Shown piece after piece: positions 8,648-16,996 of a stretch of 53,896 nt of DNA (the stretch's first letter is position 1; every line of letters begins with the position of its first letter). The position numbers were made by a program, and so were the translations under genes. A model generated the notes under the pieces. That model searched no databases, was not told the DNA's origin, and saw only the letters and a list, made by a program, of their open reading frames with translations. The DNA is from Burkholderiales bacterium (GTDB taxonomy: Bacteria; Pseudomonadota; Gammaproteobacteria; Burkholderiales; Burkholderiaceae_B). The stretch is taken from positions 1 to 53,896 of the forward strand of contig JAIXTE010000074.1 in assembly GCA_027484315.1 (NCBI GenBank), given 5' to 3'.

Positions 8648-9843
8648 GGCTTGACCGCCGCCGCTGGGGTGGGTGTGTTGGACGCATTGGCTGTGTTCGT
8701 GCGAATGGCCATGCGGTTCACGGGTGAACCCAGGTTGGAGGTGACAATGTGTTCACCGTTTTTCAGGCCTTGATCGATCAGTACATAGTCTGCCGAACGG
8801 AATGCGATGTTCACCGGGCGAATGTCAAGTTCACCGCCATCATTCACCCACACTTTGCTGTCATGTACAGAGGAGGGCGAGATCTTGAACACATCTTGGA
8901 GTTCAATGCCGTCAAACCGAACCTTGACATATTGGGCCAACAACAAGGGCTGGAGGCTTTTATTGGATGTCTTGGGAATTTCAACCAGTATCTGGGCTTG
9001 TCGGCCATTGTCCTGTACATTGGTTTGCAGGCTGAGCACGTGGCCTTTGTGGCAGCCTTCTTCACGGCTGCTGGCGTCATTCACACATACTGCAGATCCT
9101 TTTTGCTGCCCGCTGGGGAACACAATCCATTTTACGTCGGCTTGTGGAACGGCCACACTGATCCAGTAGGCTTTGCTGCTGGCCAGAACACCCAAGGTAC
9201 TGCTTGCGCTGACCTGCGCGCCTACGCTGGCTTCGCGGCTGACCACCACACCATCAAAGGGTGCACGCAACACAGTACGCTCAAGGTTCACCTTCGCCCG
9301 CTCAACCCCGGCCTGTGCAGATTGCACGGTTGCCTTCGCGGCTTCCAGCTGGGGTTTGCGCAGAATCAATGCCCGTTCGCGTTCGTCCACATTCAGACCA
9401 AGCAAATCGAAATCGGATTGCGCCACCACCTGGTTGCCTTGTTCCGAGGTCAGGTTGGATTGCGCCTGCGCCAAAGTGGCTTGTGCGGTTTGCAATTCAA
9501 TCCGGTAGTCGGTGTTGTCCAGTTGAACCAGTACATCGCCTTTTTTGAATGTGGCACCTGGCACAAATGCGGGTCCGATACTTTGCACCGTTCCGCTGAC
9601 ACGGGCCTGCAAACTGACTTGTTGTTCGGCTTGTACCACGCCATAACCCAACAGGTTGACGTTGTGGTTGCCTGCTTGCACCGGTTCGGTGGTCACCAGG
9701 CGCGCTGCTTTTTCAGGCGCCTTCCGGCTGGCGGTGGGCGCTGTGGCCACCAGCAACTCAGAGGCAACTACGCCTAGGGTGATCACCCCGATGGCCAGGC
9801 CGATTTGAACCCACTTGCGTTTGAAAAAAGGCTGATTACTCAT
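8644..9843 (-). CDS. RND efflux periplasmic adaptor (membrane fusion protein)
   Basis: 399-residue adaptor linking the RND pump to the outer-membrane channel. It has an N-terminal membrane anchor (WVQIGLAIGVITLGVVASELL), a beta-barrel/lipoyl region with paired half motifs (VSLQARVSGTVQSIG and VLRAPFDGVVVSREASVG) and an intervening alpha-hairpin rich in Ala and Gln. Start 9843 is chosen because it overlaps the upstream gene's stop by ATGA; a longer reading from 9921 lies wholly within the upstream gene. Second gene of the efflux operon. Confidence 0.9.
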   Translation of the reverse strand: MSNQPFFKRKWVQIGLAIGVITLGVVASELLVATAPTASRKAPEKAARLVTTEPVQAGNHNVNLLGYGVVQAEQQVSLQARVSGTVQSIGPAFVPGATFKKGDVLVQLDNTDYRIELQTAQATLAQAQSNLTSEQGNQVVAQSDFDLLGLNVDERERALILRKPQLEAAKATVQSAQAGVERAKVNLERTVLRAPFDGVVVSREASVGAQVSASSTLGVLASSKAYWISVAVPQADVKWIVFPSGQQKGSAVCVNDASSREEGCHKGHVLSLQTNVQDNGRQAQILVEIPKTSNKSLQPLLLAQYVKVRFDGIELQDVFKISPSSVHDSKVWVNDGGELDIRPVNIAFRSADYVLIDQGLKNGEHIVTSNLGSPVNRMAIRTNTANASNTPTPAAAVKP

Positions 9844-11318
9844 GAGGCGTCTGCTGCTGTGGATTGTTGAGGGATGCTGCCTGACAACGCGCGGTATAGC
9901 GCGATGCGAAAGCCAACCCATTGTTGTTGTGCATTCACCAGGTTGCGGCGCAACTGGCTGGTGCTTTGTTGAGCGTCCAGAATGGCCAGGTAGTCGACAG
10001 ACCCGTTGCGGTAGCCTGCGAAAAGGCGCTTCAAGCTGAGTTCTGCAAGGGCAAGCTGTTGCTGAAAACTTTGCACCGCTTCCCGCTGGCGTGTTTCCTG
10101 TATCAGTGCATTGTCCACGTCGGCCAGGGCGTTCAATGCTGCTGCCTGGTACTGCGCCACGGCTTGATCAAGCAAGGCACGTTGTCGATCCACTTCCGCA
10201 GACCGTGCGCCCCCGTCGAACAAAGGCGCAACCAGATTCACACTAAGGTTGCGCACCCAATTGTCGAACAACAGATCTGAATTGCGTGTCTGGTCGCTGA
10301 AACTGGCCCGAAGGCTAAGTTGCGGGAATCGGTTCGCAATGGCTGCTGCCACGCTTCGATCCGTGGACAAGACCAAGGCCCAAGCCTGCTGCACGTCGGG
10401 TCTGCGATTCAGCAGTTCAGCTGGAATGCCTGTGGCGGGAAGTGCGGGCAAGGCGGGGAGTGACTCGCTTTGCAGGTCCAGGCTGTTTGGGGGTTGACCT
10501 ACCAGGATGGACAGGCTGTTGAGCAACACCTCGCGATTGGACAGGGCCAGCGCCAAATTGCCCTGGGCTGACTCCACGAGTTGGCGCTGTTGCAGCACAT
10601 CAGATGCCACTGCACTGCCTTGCCGAAAACGCAGTTCAATCAGCTTCAAATTGGTTTGGAAACTTTCAAGTTCTTTTTCAAGCAATGCCACGGTTTGATT
10701 GGCCGCCACCCACTGTGCCCATGTGGTGGCCAGTTCACCAGCCAGGCTGATTTTTGCTGCATCCAGTTCGAAGCGGGTGGACTGAAGTTGCAGTTCCGCC
10801 GCTTGTGCCGTGTTGCGCACGCGTGACCACACATCAATTTCATAACTGGCGCTGAAGGAGCCCGAGGTGAAAAGCCCCCGGTTGTTTGTAGCCTGGCCCT
10901 GGATACTGACGCCCTTGACCGTGTTTTCCTGTCGCCCCGCATTGAAGTTCAGCGTGGGGAAAAAGCTGGCTTGGGCCGCATTCAGGCTAGCCTGTGCTGC
11001 GCGCAGGCGCGCGGCAGTTGCCGCCAGGCTCAGGTTTTCTGTCTGTGCCTTTTGCATCAGGTTGTTCAGTTGATCACTGGAAAAACCAACCCACCATTCG
11101 GCAGGCGGCTGTACCGCATCGCTACCCACAAGTGGTTTGAAGCTGGCTTTGTCAAAACGTGAATCAATTTCAGGTTTTCGGGTTTCCACACTGGTGCAGG
11201 CCGCAAGGAATGCGACCAGCAAGGCGGAAATCACCACGCGGGACAATTCAGTAGTACGGTTTCCCAAGCCGGGATAAAAAGGCTTGTTTTGGAGAGGTGC
11301 CTTGGGGGGGTGCTTCAT
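9840..11318 (-). CDS. outer-membrane efflux lipoprotein, TolC/NodT family
   Basis: 492-residue outer-membrane channel subunit of the tripartite efflux system. A lipobox (LVAFLAAC) puts the lipidated Cys at residue 41 of the annotated start, giving an unusually long n-region, so the real start could be further in although no other Met precedes the lipobox. The duplicated OEP domains show the Ala/Gln/Leu-rich coiled-coil pattern (RAAQASLNAAQASFFP, QQRQLVESAQGNLALA). First gene of the operon, 131 bases after aroQ in the same direction; no strong promoter was recognised in the gap. Confidence 0.9.
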   Translation of the reverse strand: MKHPPKAPLQNKPFYPGLGNRTTELSRVVISALLVAFLAACTSVETRKPEIDSRFDKASFKPLVGSDAVQPPAEWWVGFSSDQLNNLMQKAQTENLSLAATAARLRAAQASLNAAQASFFPTLNFNAGRQENTVKGVSIQGQATNNRGLFTSGSFSASYEIDVWSRVRNTAQAAELQLQSTRFELDAAKISLAGELATTWAQWVAANQTVALLEKELESFQTNLKLIELRFRQGSAVASDVLQQRQLVESAQGNLALALSNREVLLNSLSILVGQPPNSLDLQSESLPALPALPATGIPAELLNRRPDVQQAWALVLSTDRSVAAAIANRFPQLSLRASFSDQTRNSDLLFDNWVRNLSVNLVAPLFDGGARSAEVDRQRALLDQAVAQYQAAALNALADVDNALIQETRQREAVQSFQQQLALAELSLKRLFAGYRNGSVDYLAILDAQQSTSQLRRNLVNAQQQWVGFRIALYRALSGSIPQQSTAADAS

Positions 11319-11449
11319 GGTGTCATTTTTCTTGTTGATTGCCCATCAGACCACACTCTGTGGGCTTTTGTTCAGCGGTTAACTGATCTTTACAAAATTG
11401 AACACGAAATCAACATTTCCACCTTTCAAGCAGGGTCAATATGGGTTTT

Positions 11450-11884
11450 TTACTGCTTGGACGCCAACTGGCGCAAAGCGTACACGTAACCCTGCCAACC
11501 CAATCCGCAAATGACTCCTTCAGCCAAATCCGAGAAATAGCTGTGATGGCGAAAGCTTTCCCGTTTATAAACGTTGGACAGGTGTACTTCGATGAAGGGA
11601 ATGGCCACACCCGCCAAAGCATCCCGAAGTGCCACGCTGGTGTGCGTGTAACCTGCTGGGTTGATCACAATGCCTGCAATGTCTTCAGTTTTTGCTTTGT
11701 GAACACGGTCGATCAGGGCACCTTCGTGATTGCTTTGAAATGTCAGCAATTCGAAACCGTCGGTGAAAGCGATGTTTTTCAGCGCCTTTTCGATGTCGGC
11801 CAGGGTCATGTGACCGTAAACACCGGGTTCGCGTGTACCCAGCAGGTTCAAGTTGGGGCCGTTGATCAGCAGCAGTTTTTTCAA
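11450..11884 (-). CDS. aroQ: type II 3-dehydroquinate dehydratase
   Basis: Shikimate pathway enzyme converting 3-dehydroquinate to 3-dehydroshikimate. 144 residues, the usual length of the family. Conserved features are [17 protein letters not shown] with the catalytic Arg and Tyr, [28 protein letters not shown] with the catalytic His, and [12 protein letters not shown]. The start is taken as TTG at 11884, because GGAG lies 7 bases upstream of it and the protein then begins directly with KKLLLINGP; a longer ATG reading from 11926 adds 14 non-conserved residues. It is divergent from the gene at 12013. Confidence 0.93.
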   Translation of the reverse strand: MKKLLLINGPNLNLLGTREPGVYGHMTLADIEKALKNIAFTDGFELLTFQSNHEGALIDRVHKAKTEDIAGIVINPAGYTHTSVALRDALAGVAIPFIEVHLSNVYKRESFRHHSYFSDLAEGVICGLGWQGYVYALRQLASKQ

Positions 11885-12012
11885 GATCGATCTCCGATTC
11901 GGTGTGTTTGGAAAAAATAGTAACAAGCAATGCGGTGGGCTAGGGGGTTTCGTCTACACTGCACACGCATTCGCGCACAAAATAACGACAAATTCCGAGA
12001 CAGAGGCCCAAG

Positions 12013-12786
12013 ATGAATACAAATATTGACGCGATTTTCAATTTGCTGGCGGGTACAGCCCGCGGTTGGCGCGGCACTGGCGTGACTGCCCGTGCCCGTA
12101 AAACACCCGAAAAGCCATTGAAGCTGTATGACATTGAGATCAGTCCGTATTGCAGGCTGGTGCGTGAAGCCCTGTCGGAAATGGACCTCGATGTGATCAT
12201 TCTTCCTTGCCCGGTTGGCAGCAAGCGCTTCCGCGACGAAGCACGTGCCTTGTTGCCAGGCACAAAATTCCCGATGCTGGTCGATGACAACACCGGCGTG
12301 GTGATGAATGAATCGGCCAACATCATTGATTACCTGGCGAAGACTTATGACAGCAAACTGAAAAGCCAGCAAGGCGTGGGTCGAAAAGTGGCGGTGGGCA
12401 GTTCAGTACTGGCCAGTTTGTTCCAGTACCGAATTGGCGGTTTTCAGGGCATGAAGGCACGGCCTGCGAAGGTACCTGCAGAACCCTTGGTGTTGTACAG
12501 TTTTGAGGCAAGCCCTTATTCAAAGCCAGTGCGCGCGCGCCTGTGTGAACTGGAAATTCCATACCTGTTGAAAAACACCCCCAAGGGCAAGATGACCGAC
12601 CTGGGCCCTGCGGTGTTTCGCGACAAGCTGTTCAAAGGCCCAAAGGCCACCACGCGTAACCGTGCATGGCTGGCGGAAAACACGGGCCATGTTCAGGTGC
12701 CGTACCTGATTGACCCGAATACGGGTGTGGCGATGTACGAGTCCAATGACATTTTGCGTTACCTGGATTCGACTTACGGGGCTTGA
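12013..12786 (+). CDS. tandem GST-type thioredoxin-fold protein
   Basis: 257 residues made of two GST N-terminal-like thioredoxin folds in a row: the first begins LKLYDIEISPYCRLVREALSE (about residue 36) and the second LVLYSFEASPYSKPVRARLCE (about residue 160). Each ends in the glutathione-binding-like signature (VVMNESANIIDYL and VAMYESNDILRYL). The first fold keeps one Cys at the active-site turn, the second has Ser. There is no GST C-terminal helical domain, so this is probably a glutaredoxin/GST-like protein of unknown substrate. AGAGG precedes the ATG. Confidence 0.85.
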   Translation: MNTNIDAIFNLLAGTARGWRGTGVTARARKTPEKPLKLYDIEISPYCRLVREALSEMDLDVIILPCPVGSKRFRDEARALLPGTKFPMLVDDNTGVVMNESANIIDYLAKTYDSKLKSQQGVGRKVAVGSSVLASLFQYRIGGFQGMKARPAKVPAEPLVLYSFEASPYSKPVRARLCELEIPYLLKNTPKGKMTDLGPAVFRDKLFKGPKATTRNRAWLAENTGHVQVPYLIDPNTGVAMYESNDILRYLDSTYGA

Positions 12787-12855
12787 TGGCTTCTTCTCTT
12801 TGAAGGCGCAGATGTCTCCTTCGTTTTGAAAGCGCAGATTCTTAGAGTTTGCTCA

Positions 12856-13029
12856 GGCTCAGTCCCTCTGCCGCCTGAAAGCCTGTATTTCCCTTTTTGA
12901 AGTTCACACTGACTCACCTCGATCGGCAAAAAAGACGGCCGAATCGAGGTGCCGGCTTGTCGCCGAACGTGGCGTATGAATTCAAAAAGGGCAGGCTTTC
13001 TCGAAAGGCGGTGCGAGGGACATGCAGCC
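12856..13029 (+). repeat. three-way-junction structured element, copy 1
   Basis: Intergenic (12787-13523 has no convincing gene). Outer helix: GTCCCTC 12862/GAGGGAC 13015; CCGCCT 12871/AGGCGG 13006; AAAGCCTG 12878/CAGGCTTT 12992; CCCTTTTTGAA 12891 with the partner ending at 12991. Inside: hairpin A, CACCTCGATCGGC (12915) against 12938-12951 with loop AAAAAAGACG; then hairpin B, CGGC 12953/GCCG 12962. Two other copies share this layout with different helix sequences and a near-identical loop A. Confidence 0.75.
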
Positions 13030-13179
13030 TTCGCAAACTCGAAAGCCCGCGCCTCTGCGGCGTGCGGTTTGCCGCGACTTGCAGACGTTAGTTAGCATCA
13101 AGCGCCAATTTGTCAGCACGCAACGCGAGTTGGTAGCCTCTGTGGACCCGTTGAGTCAACTACCCCATCACTAGCACGT

Positions 13180-13259
13180 GTTCGCAGACTTGGGCTGTGT
13201 TCGCTGTCACCAGTACCAGTCACTAACGAGTGGAAGTTCGCAGCCTTGAGAGGTGTTCG
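13180..13259 (+). repeat. imperfect 24-base direct repeat
   Basis: 13180-13203 and 13236-13259 match at 20 of 24 positions, both beginning GTTCGCAG and ending GTGTTCG, with a period of 56 bases. It lies in the non-coding stretch between structured element copy 1 and the second structured region. No ORF context supports coding. Confidence 0.55.
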
Positions 13260-13288
13260 GATTGCTGCATCATCTTGCCGATTCAGGG

Positions 13289-13403
13289 CAAGGCTTCCCG
13301 GCTGATTCGCAGCGCGGGGCGATTGCGCTAGCAATCGATGCGACCACGCTTTAGCGTGTCGCATGCCCCAAGCCAGAATCATCGAGACGGGAAATCAGCC
13401 TTG
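13289..13403 (-). other. large imperfect cruciform with same topology as the repeat family
   Basis: Outer helix: CAAGGCT 13289/AGCCTTG 13397, TTCCCG 13295/CGGGAA 13388, GATTC 13304/GAATC 13376, GGGGC 13316/GCCCC 13365. Enclosed are CGATTGC-GCTA-GCAATCG (13320-13337) and ATGCGA-C-CACGC-TTTA-GCGTG-TCGCAT (13338-13364). Read on the minus strand the order is long hairpin then short hairpin, as in the three-copy family, but the A-rich loop is missing. Confidence 0.6.
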
Positions 13404-13418
13404 TCCAAGGCGAGATGA

Positions 13419-13514
13419 GCAGCAATGAACACCAACCTAAAGGCCTGCGCAACAGTTGCTTTGTTCAATGCCCGACACGCAGCAATGAACACCGACCCAA
13501 AGGCTTGCGCAACA
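13419..13514 (+). repeat. 60-base-period tandem repeat
   Basis: Two 36-base copies (13419-13454 and 13479-13514, 33 of 36 matching) start exactly 60 bases apart. The period is a multiple of three. On the minus strand one frame stays open and gives a repeated VAQAF..VFIAA pattern, running on past the end of the ketosynthase gene. It directly flanks the cruciform at 13289-13403. Confidence 0.75.
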
Positions 13515-13523
13515 AACGCGCGA

Positions 13524-14648
13524 TCAGGTTTTGCGAACCACAACGCTGCCAATTGAATAACCCGCACCAAACGAGCAGATCACGCCCACGTCGCCTGAAG
13601 CCAAATCTTCGCTGTGGCGGTGAAAGGCAATCACCGATCCGGCGGAAGCAGTGTTTGCAAATTCATCCAGAATCACCGGGGCCTTGTCGGCGCTGAAGTC
13701 GCTGTTGCCCAGCAGTTTTTTTGCGATCAGCTGGTTCATGGCCAGGTTGGCCTGGTGCAGCCAGTAACGACGAACGTCGTTGGCTGAATTCAGTCCAAGG
13801 CTTTCCAGGTGGGTGCTCATGTGCTCGGCAGCCATTGGACACACTTCCTTGAACACCTTGCGGCCTTCCTGCATGAACAGCTTGTCACGCGCATCGGGTT
13901 TTGCATCTTCGGACCGGTTCAGGAAGCCGAAGTTGTTGCGAATGTTGTTTGAAAATTTGGTGGCCAGCTTGGTGCCCAACACTTCCCAACTGCCGGGTTT
14001 GGCATCTTCCAGGCGCTGCACGATCACTGCAGTACACACATCACCGAAAATGAAGTGGCAATCACGGTCCAGCCAGGCCTGGTGGCCCGATGTGATTTCC
14101 GGGTTGACCATCAATACGGCGCGGGCTGTACCGCTGCGCACTGCGTTCACAGCCTGCTCAATGCCGAAGGTGGCTGATGAGCAGGCCACGTTCATGTCGT
14201 AACCAAAACCCTGAATGCCCAATGCTTCCTGAATTTCGATGGCCATGGCGGGGTAAGCGCGCTGCATGTTCGAGGCGGAACAAATCACCGCGTCAATTTG
14301 ATCGGCTGTCAGTCCTGCGGCATCCATGGCCTTGCGACCTGCATCGATAGCAATTTCAGCCATCATCGACAATTCCGAGTTTGGGCGCTCTTTGAAATAA
14401 GGGTGCAGGCGGTCCGGGTTCAGGATGCCTTCCTTTTCCATCACGTAGCGTTGCTTGATGCCAGACGCACTTTCAATGAAAGCGGAGTTGGAAGGTTGCA
14501 GCGGCTGCAGTTCGCCGCTGGCAATTTCGGCAGCATGCGCTTCATTGAATTTCGCCACATAGGCATTAAACGATTCCACCAATTCATCGTTGGTGATGGT
14601 TTGGCTGGGCACGAAAAGCCCTGTGCCGCTGATGGCTACCTTGATCAT
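13524..14648 (-). CDS. beta-ketoacyl-ACP synthase III family protein (FabH2-like)
   Basis: 374-residue condensing enzyme of the FabH family, longer than classical FabH (about 320). The triad is intact: Cys156 in [10 protein letters not shown], His in [13 protein letters not shown] and Asn in EFANTASAG. Length and the start [28 protein letters not shown] resemble the FabH2-type enzymes of Pseudomonas, which prime fatty-acid synthesis or condense medium-chain acyl groups. It stands alone, not in a fab cluster; ugd lies upstream in the same direction. Exact substrate is not predictable. Confidence 0.87.
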   Translation of the reverse strand: MIKVAISGTGLFVPSQTITNDELVESFNAYVAKFNEAHAAEIASGELQPLQPSNSAFIESASGIKQRYVMEKEGILNPDRLHPYFKERPNSELSMMAEIAIDAGRKAMDAAGLTADQIDAVICSASNMQRAYPAMAIEIQEALGIQGFGYDMNVACSSATFGIEQAVNAVRSGTARAVLMVNPEITSGHQAWLDRDCHFIFGDVCTAVIVQRLEDAKPGSWEVLGTKLATKFSNNIRNNFGFLNRSEDAKPDARDKLFMQEGRKVFKEVCPMAAEHMSTHLESLGLNSANDVRRYWLHQANLAMNQLIAKKLLGNSDFSADKAPVILDEFANTASAGSVIAFHRHSEDLASGDVGVICSFGAGYSIGSVVVRKT

Positions 14649-14718
14649 TGCGCTCGTCCTGGGTGGAAGATGGTGTGTTCTGTCTCTTGCGCAATGATAA
14701 AGGCAAAGACGCTAAATT

Positions 14719-16137
14719 TTAAGAAGCAAGGCGCATTTGTTCCACGGGGATTCCCTGATCTGCCGGCTCGGCACGACGTCCAACCCCTTCATAAATCAGG
14801 CCATAATCGGCCAGCAGTGCGGGGTCATACAGGTTTCGTCCGTCAAACACAGCCTTTTCACGCAAGGTTCTGGACAACATCAAAAAGTCAGGGCTTTTGA
14901 ACATGCGCCATTCCGTGCACACAATCAAGGCGTCTGCATTGATGAGGGTGTCTTCCTGTGTCTTCACGATTTCAAAATGCCCCAGCAATGGCCCGTCCTG
15001 GCGGAAGTTGGACAAATCTTCGTCCATGGCCCGGCGCGCAGTTTCATTGGCGACCGGGTCGAACGCCTGCACGGTGGCACCACGAAGCACCAGTTCCGCG
15101 GCGATGGTGCGGCTGCTGGCCTCGCGCATGTCGTCTGTTTCAGGCTTGAAGGCCAGGCCCCACATAGCGAAGGTCATGTTGCTCAAATCTTCGCCGAATC
15201 GCTGGATGATTTTTTCCACGAGAACCCGCTTTTGGCGCTGGTTGCTGTGGTTGACTGCCCGCAGTATGGACAGGTTTTCACCCGCGTCTGCTCCCGTTTG
15301 GATCAAGGCACGCACGTCTTTGGGAAAACAGGAACCACCGTAGCCGCAACCAGCGTACAGGAAGGAGAATCCGATTCGTGGGTCTGATCCAATTCCAGCG
15401 CGTACCTGTTCAATGTCGGCTCCGATTTTTTCAGCAAGGTTGGCCAGTTCATTCATGAAGCTGATCCGTGTGGCCAGCATCGCATTGGCGGCGTACTTGG
15501 TCAGTTCAGCGGATCGAACATCCATGCAGATCAGCCGCTCGTGATGGCGTTGAAATGGCGCGTAAAGGGCTTTCATCATCCGCAATGCACGTTGGCCCGC
15601 TGGTGTGTGGTCAGTGCCCAGCACGATCCGGTCTGGCCGCAAAAAGTCATCGATTGCTGCGCCTTCTTTCAGAAATTCAGGGTTGGAAACCACCGTAAAG
15701 GGATGCAGGGCATTGCGCTGAATCAGCACCCGGCGCACTTCTTCGGCTACGCGCTCACCTGTACCCACCGGTACGGTGGACTTGTTGATGATGACCTTGA
15801 AGCCATTCATGTGTTCAGCAATCTGTTGTGCCACGCGTACCACGTGCTGCAGGTCCGCGCTGCCATCTTCTTTCGGGGGTGTTCCCACACAAATAAAGAT
15901 CAATTCAGCGTGATTCACCGCCTCTTCAATGCAGGTACTGAAGTCCAGGCGTTGTTCACGTTGATTGCGTTCCAGAAGTTCGTCCAGCCCCGGTTCATAG
16001 ATTGGGCTTGAACCATTTTTCAACTGATCGATTTTGGCGGTGTCGATGTCGCAACACAACACCTTGTTACCCACTTCAGCCAGGCAGGCTGCCGTGACCA
16101 AACCAACATATCCACTTCCGATAATTGAGACGCGCAT
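14719..16137 (-). CDS. ugd: UDP-glucose 6-dehydrogenase
   Basis: Oxidises UDP-glucose to UDP-glucuronate with two NAD+, feeding surface polysaccharide synthesis. 472 residues. Rossmann motif at the N-terminus (MRVSIIGSGYVGLVTAACLAEVG), a second conserved block (FKVIINKSTVPVGTG), the substrate-domain NPEFLKEGAAIDDF and the catalytic Cys in YAGCGYGGSCFPKD, then GLAFKPETDDMREA. The end (residues about 445-472) is poorly conserved. No neighbouring capsule genes are visible. Confidence 0.95.
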   Translation of the reverse strand: MRVSIIGSGYVGLVTAACLAEVGNKVLCCDIDTAKIDQLKNGSSPIYEPGLDELLERNQREQRLDFSTCIEEAVNHAELIFICVGTPPKEDGSADLQHVVRVAQQIAEHMNGFKVIINKSTVPVGTGERVAEEVRRVLIQRNALHPFTVVSNPEFLKEGAAIDDFLRPDRIVLGTDHTPAGQRALRMMKALYAPFQRHHERLICMDVRSAELTKYAANAMLATRISFMNELANLAEKIGADIEQVRAGIGSDPRIGFSFLYAGCGYGGSCFPKDVRALIQTGADAGENLSILRAVNHSNQRQKRVLVEKIIQRFGEDLSNMTFAMWGLAFKPETDDMREASSRTIAAELVLRGATVQAFDPVANETARRAMDEDLSNFRQDGPLLGHFEIVKTQEDTLINADALIVCTEWRMFKSPDFLMLSRTLREKAVFDGRNLYDPALLADYGLIYEGVGRRAEPADQGIPVEQMRLAS

Positions 16138-16276
16138 GTGCTCTGCTTTGATGAGTGATCAATGCGTGCAGTGTGTGGCGTTTGTGTTGCCAGCGTTTGA
16201 CAGTTTTGAGTCTGGATTGTTACAGCAGGGGAGGGGTATTGCGGGGCGTGTAATTCTAGGATTTTTTGCGGCGAAG

Positions 16277-16319
16277 GCGGCAGGGTTATACGCTTGTATT
16301 CAAAGCGAACCCTTGCCGC
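16277..16319 (-). other. long hairpin 3' of the small membrane protein gene
   Basis: GCGGCAGGGTT (16277) pairs with AACCCTTGCCGC (16308-16319) with one bulge, and CGCTT/AAGCG pairs inside. It lies downstream of the minus-strand gene ending at 16336. There is no T-run, so it is not a textbook terminator. Confidence 0.5.
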
Positions 16320-16335
16320 GCACTCACCAAACCCA

Positions 16336-16560
16336 TTATTGCAAGGTCAGTTTGTTGTTTTGGCCAATGCGGCGCAACTGATGAACCACCGCCACTGCAA
16401 CCTGACCTACAACCAGGCAAGCTGCTGCCAACATGTTGGGGCCTTCCAAGCCAGTTCCGTTCAAGTACTGTACGCCAGCATTGATTGTGAAACCTGTAGT
16501 CATCATGGCCATGAACAAGATGCCAGGAGTGCGAACAACTGAGTCGATAAAGTTTTTCAT
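16336..16560 (-). CDS. small membrane protein, unknown function
   Basis: 74 residues with two hydrophobic segments (about 12-32, TPGILFMAMMTTGFTINAGV, and about 42-62, NMLAAACLVVGQVAVAVV) and a basic C-terminal tail. Start MKNFIDSVVRTP at 16560 is chosen because AAAGGGA lies about 9 bases upstream; an upstream in-frame ATG at 16677 would add 39 unlikely residues. I do not recognise a family. It is followed by a long hairpin. Confidence 0.6.
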   Translation of the reverse strand: MKNFIDSVVRTPGILFMAMMTTGFTINAGVQYLNGTGLEGPNMLAAACLVVGQVAVAVVHQLRRIGQNNKLTLQ

Positions 16561-16830
16561 TTTAAGATCCCTTTCCATTTGATGCGAAATCAGGGCTTTC
16601 GCTTTAACCCAGCAAACTTGTTGTGTGTTTGCATGAGTTGTATTGTGTACAGTTGTGCACTCAATGTCAATTGACATTGTGTCAAAGCACTTGAGTTTCT
16701 ATTCTAATAATTATAAGTAGCTGATTAATATGGGTTTATTATTTTTATAATTTTGTGAACACTGCGTTTCTGATTGTTGGCGCAGCGCACATCTAGCGAG
16801 AAAAACGATGAAATGTGCGGCGCTTTGGGG

Positions 16831-16981
16831 CAGTACAGTAGCGTGTGGATCTATGGAAAAGTGATTGCGCGGGTATTTGCGCTGAGGCAAGTGGCGTGTG
16901 TCGCGCAGGGGCAGTTCAGCAGAGCGTGGCCCAACGGCGGAGTGATTGTGCAGGTGCTTGTGCTGAAGCAGCTGGCGTATG
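16831..16981 (+). repeat. 81-base-period tandem repeat
   Basis: 70-base copies at 16831-16900 and 16912-16981 start 81 bases apart and agree at roughly three quarters of positions (both begin CAGTWCAG and end CTGGCGTATG or GTGGCGTGTG). The period is 27 codons. It abuts structured element copy 3. The rest of 16561-17204 shows no convincing gene. Confidence 0.7.
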
Positions 16982-16996
16982 AAGCGTAGGGAATTT

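Noticed and set aside
5933..9777. Long plus-strand ORFs (for example 6287-7120, 8024-8773, 8749-9777) opposite the efflux genes
   Set aside because: They are antisense frames of GC-rich coding DNA. The minus strand encodes clear RND and adaptor proteins with overlapping starts, and the plus-strand peptides show no domains.
11941..11960. TACACT as a promoter -10 for the tandem thioredoxin-fold gene
   Set aside because: No acceptable -35 lies at 16-18 bases upstream.
13080..13105. Possible integron attC site near GTTAGTTAGC (and a similar string near 38090)
   Set aside because: The sequences do not contain a matched RYYYAAC/GTTRRRY pair flanking a hairpin, and no integrase or cassette genes are present.
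13419..13514. CRISPR-like direct repeats
   Set aside because: Only two imperfect copies with a 24-base gap; no further repeats, leader or cas genes.
13379..13570. Minus-strand 63-codon ORF through the 60-base repeat
   Set aside because: Its start lies inside the ketosynthase gene and no ribosome-binding site is seen; treated as a repeat, not a gene.
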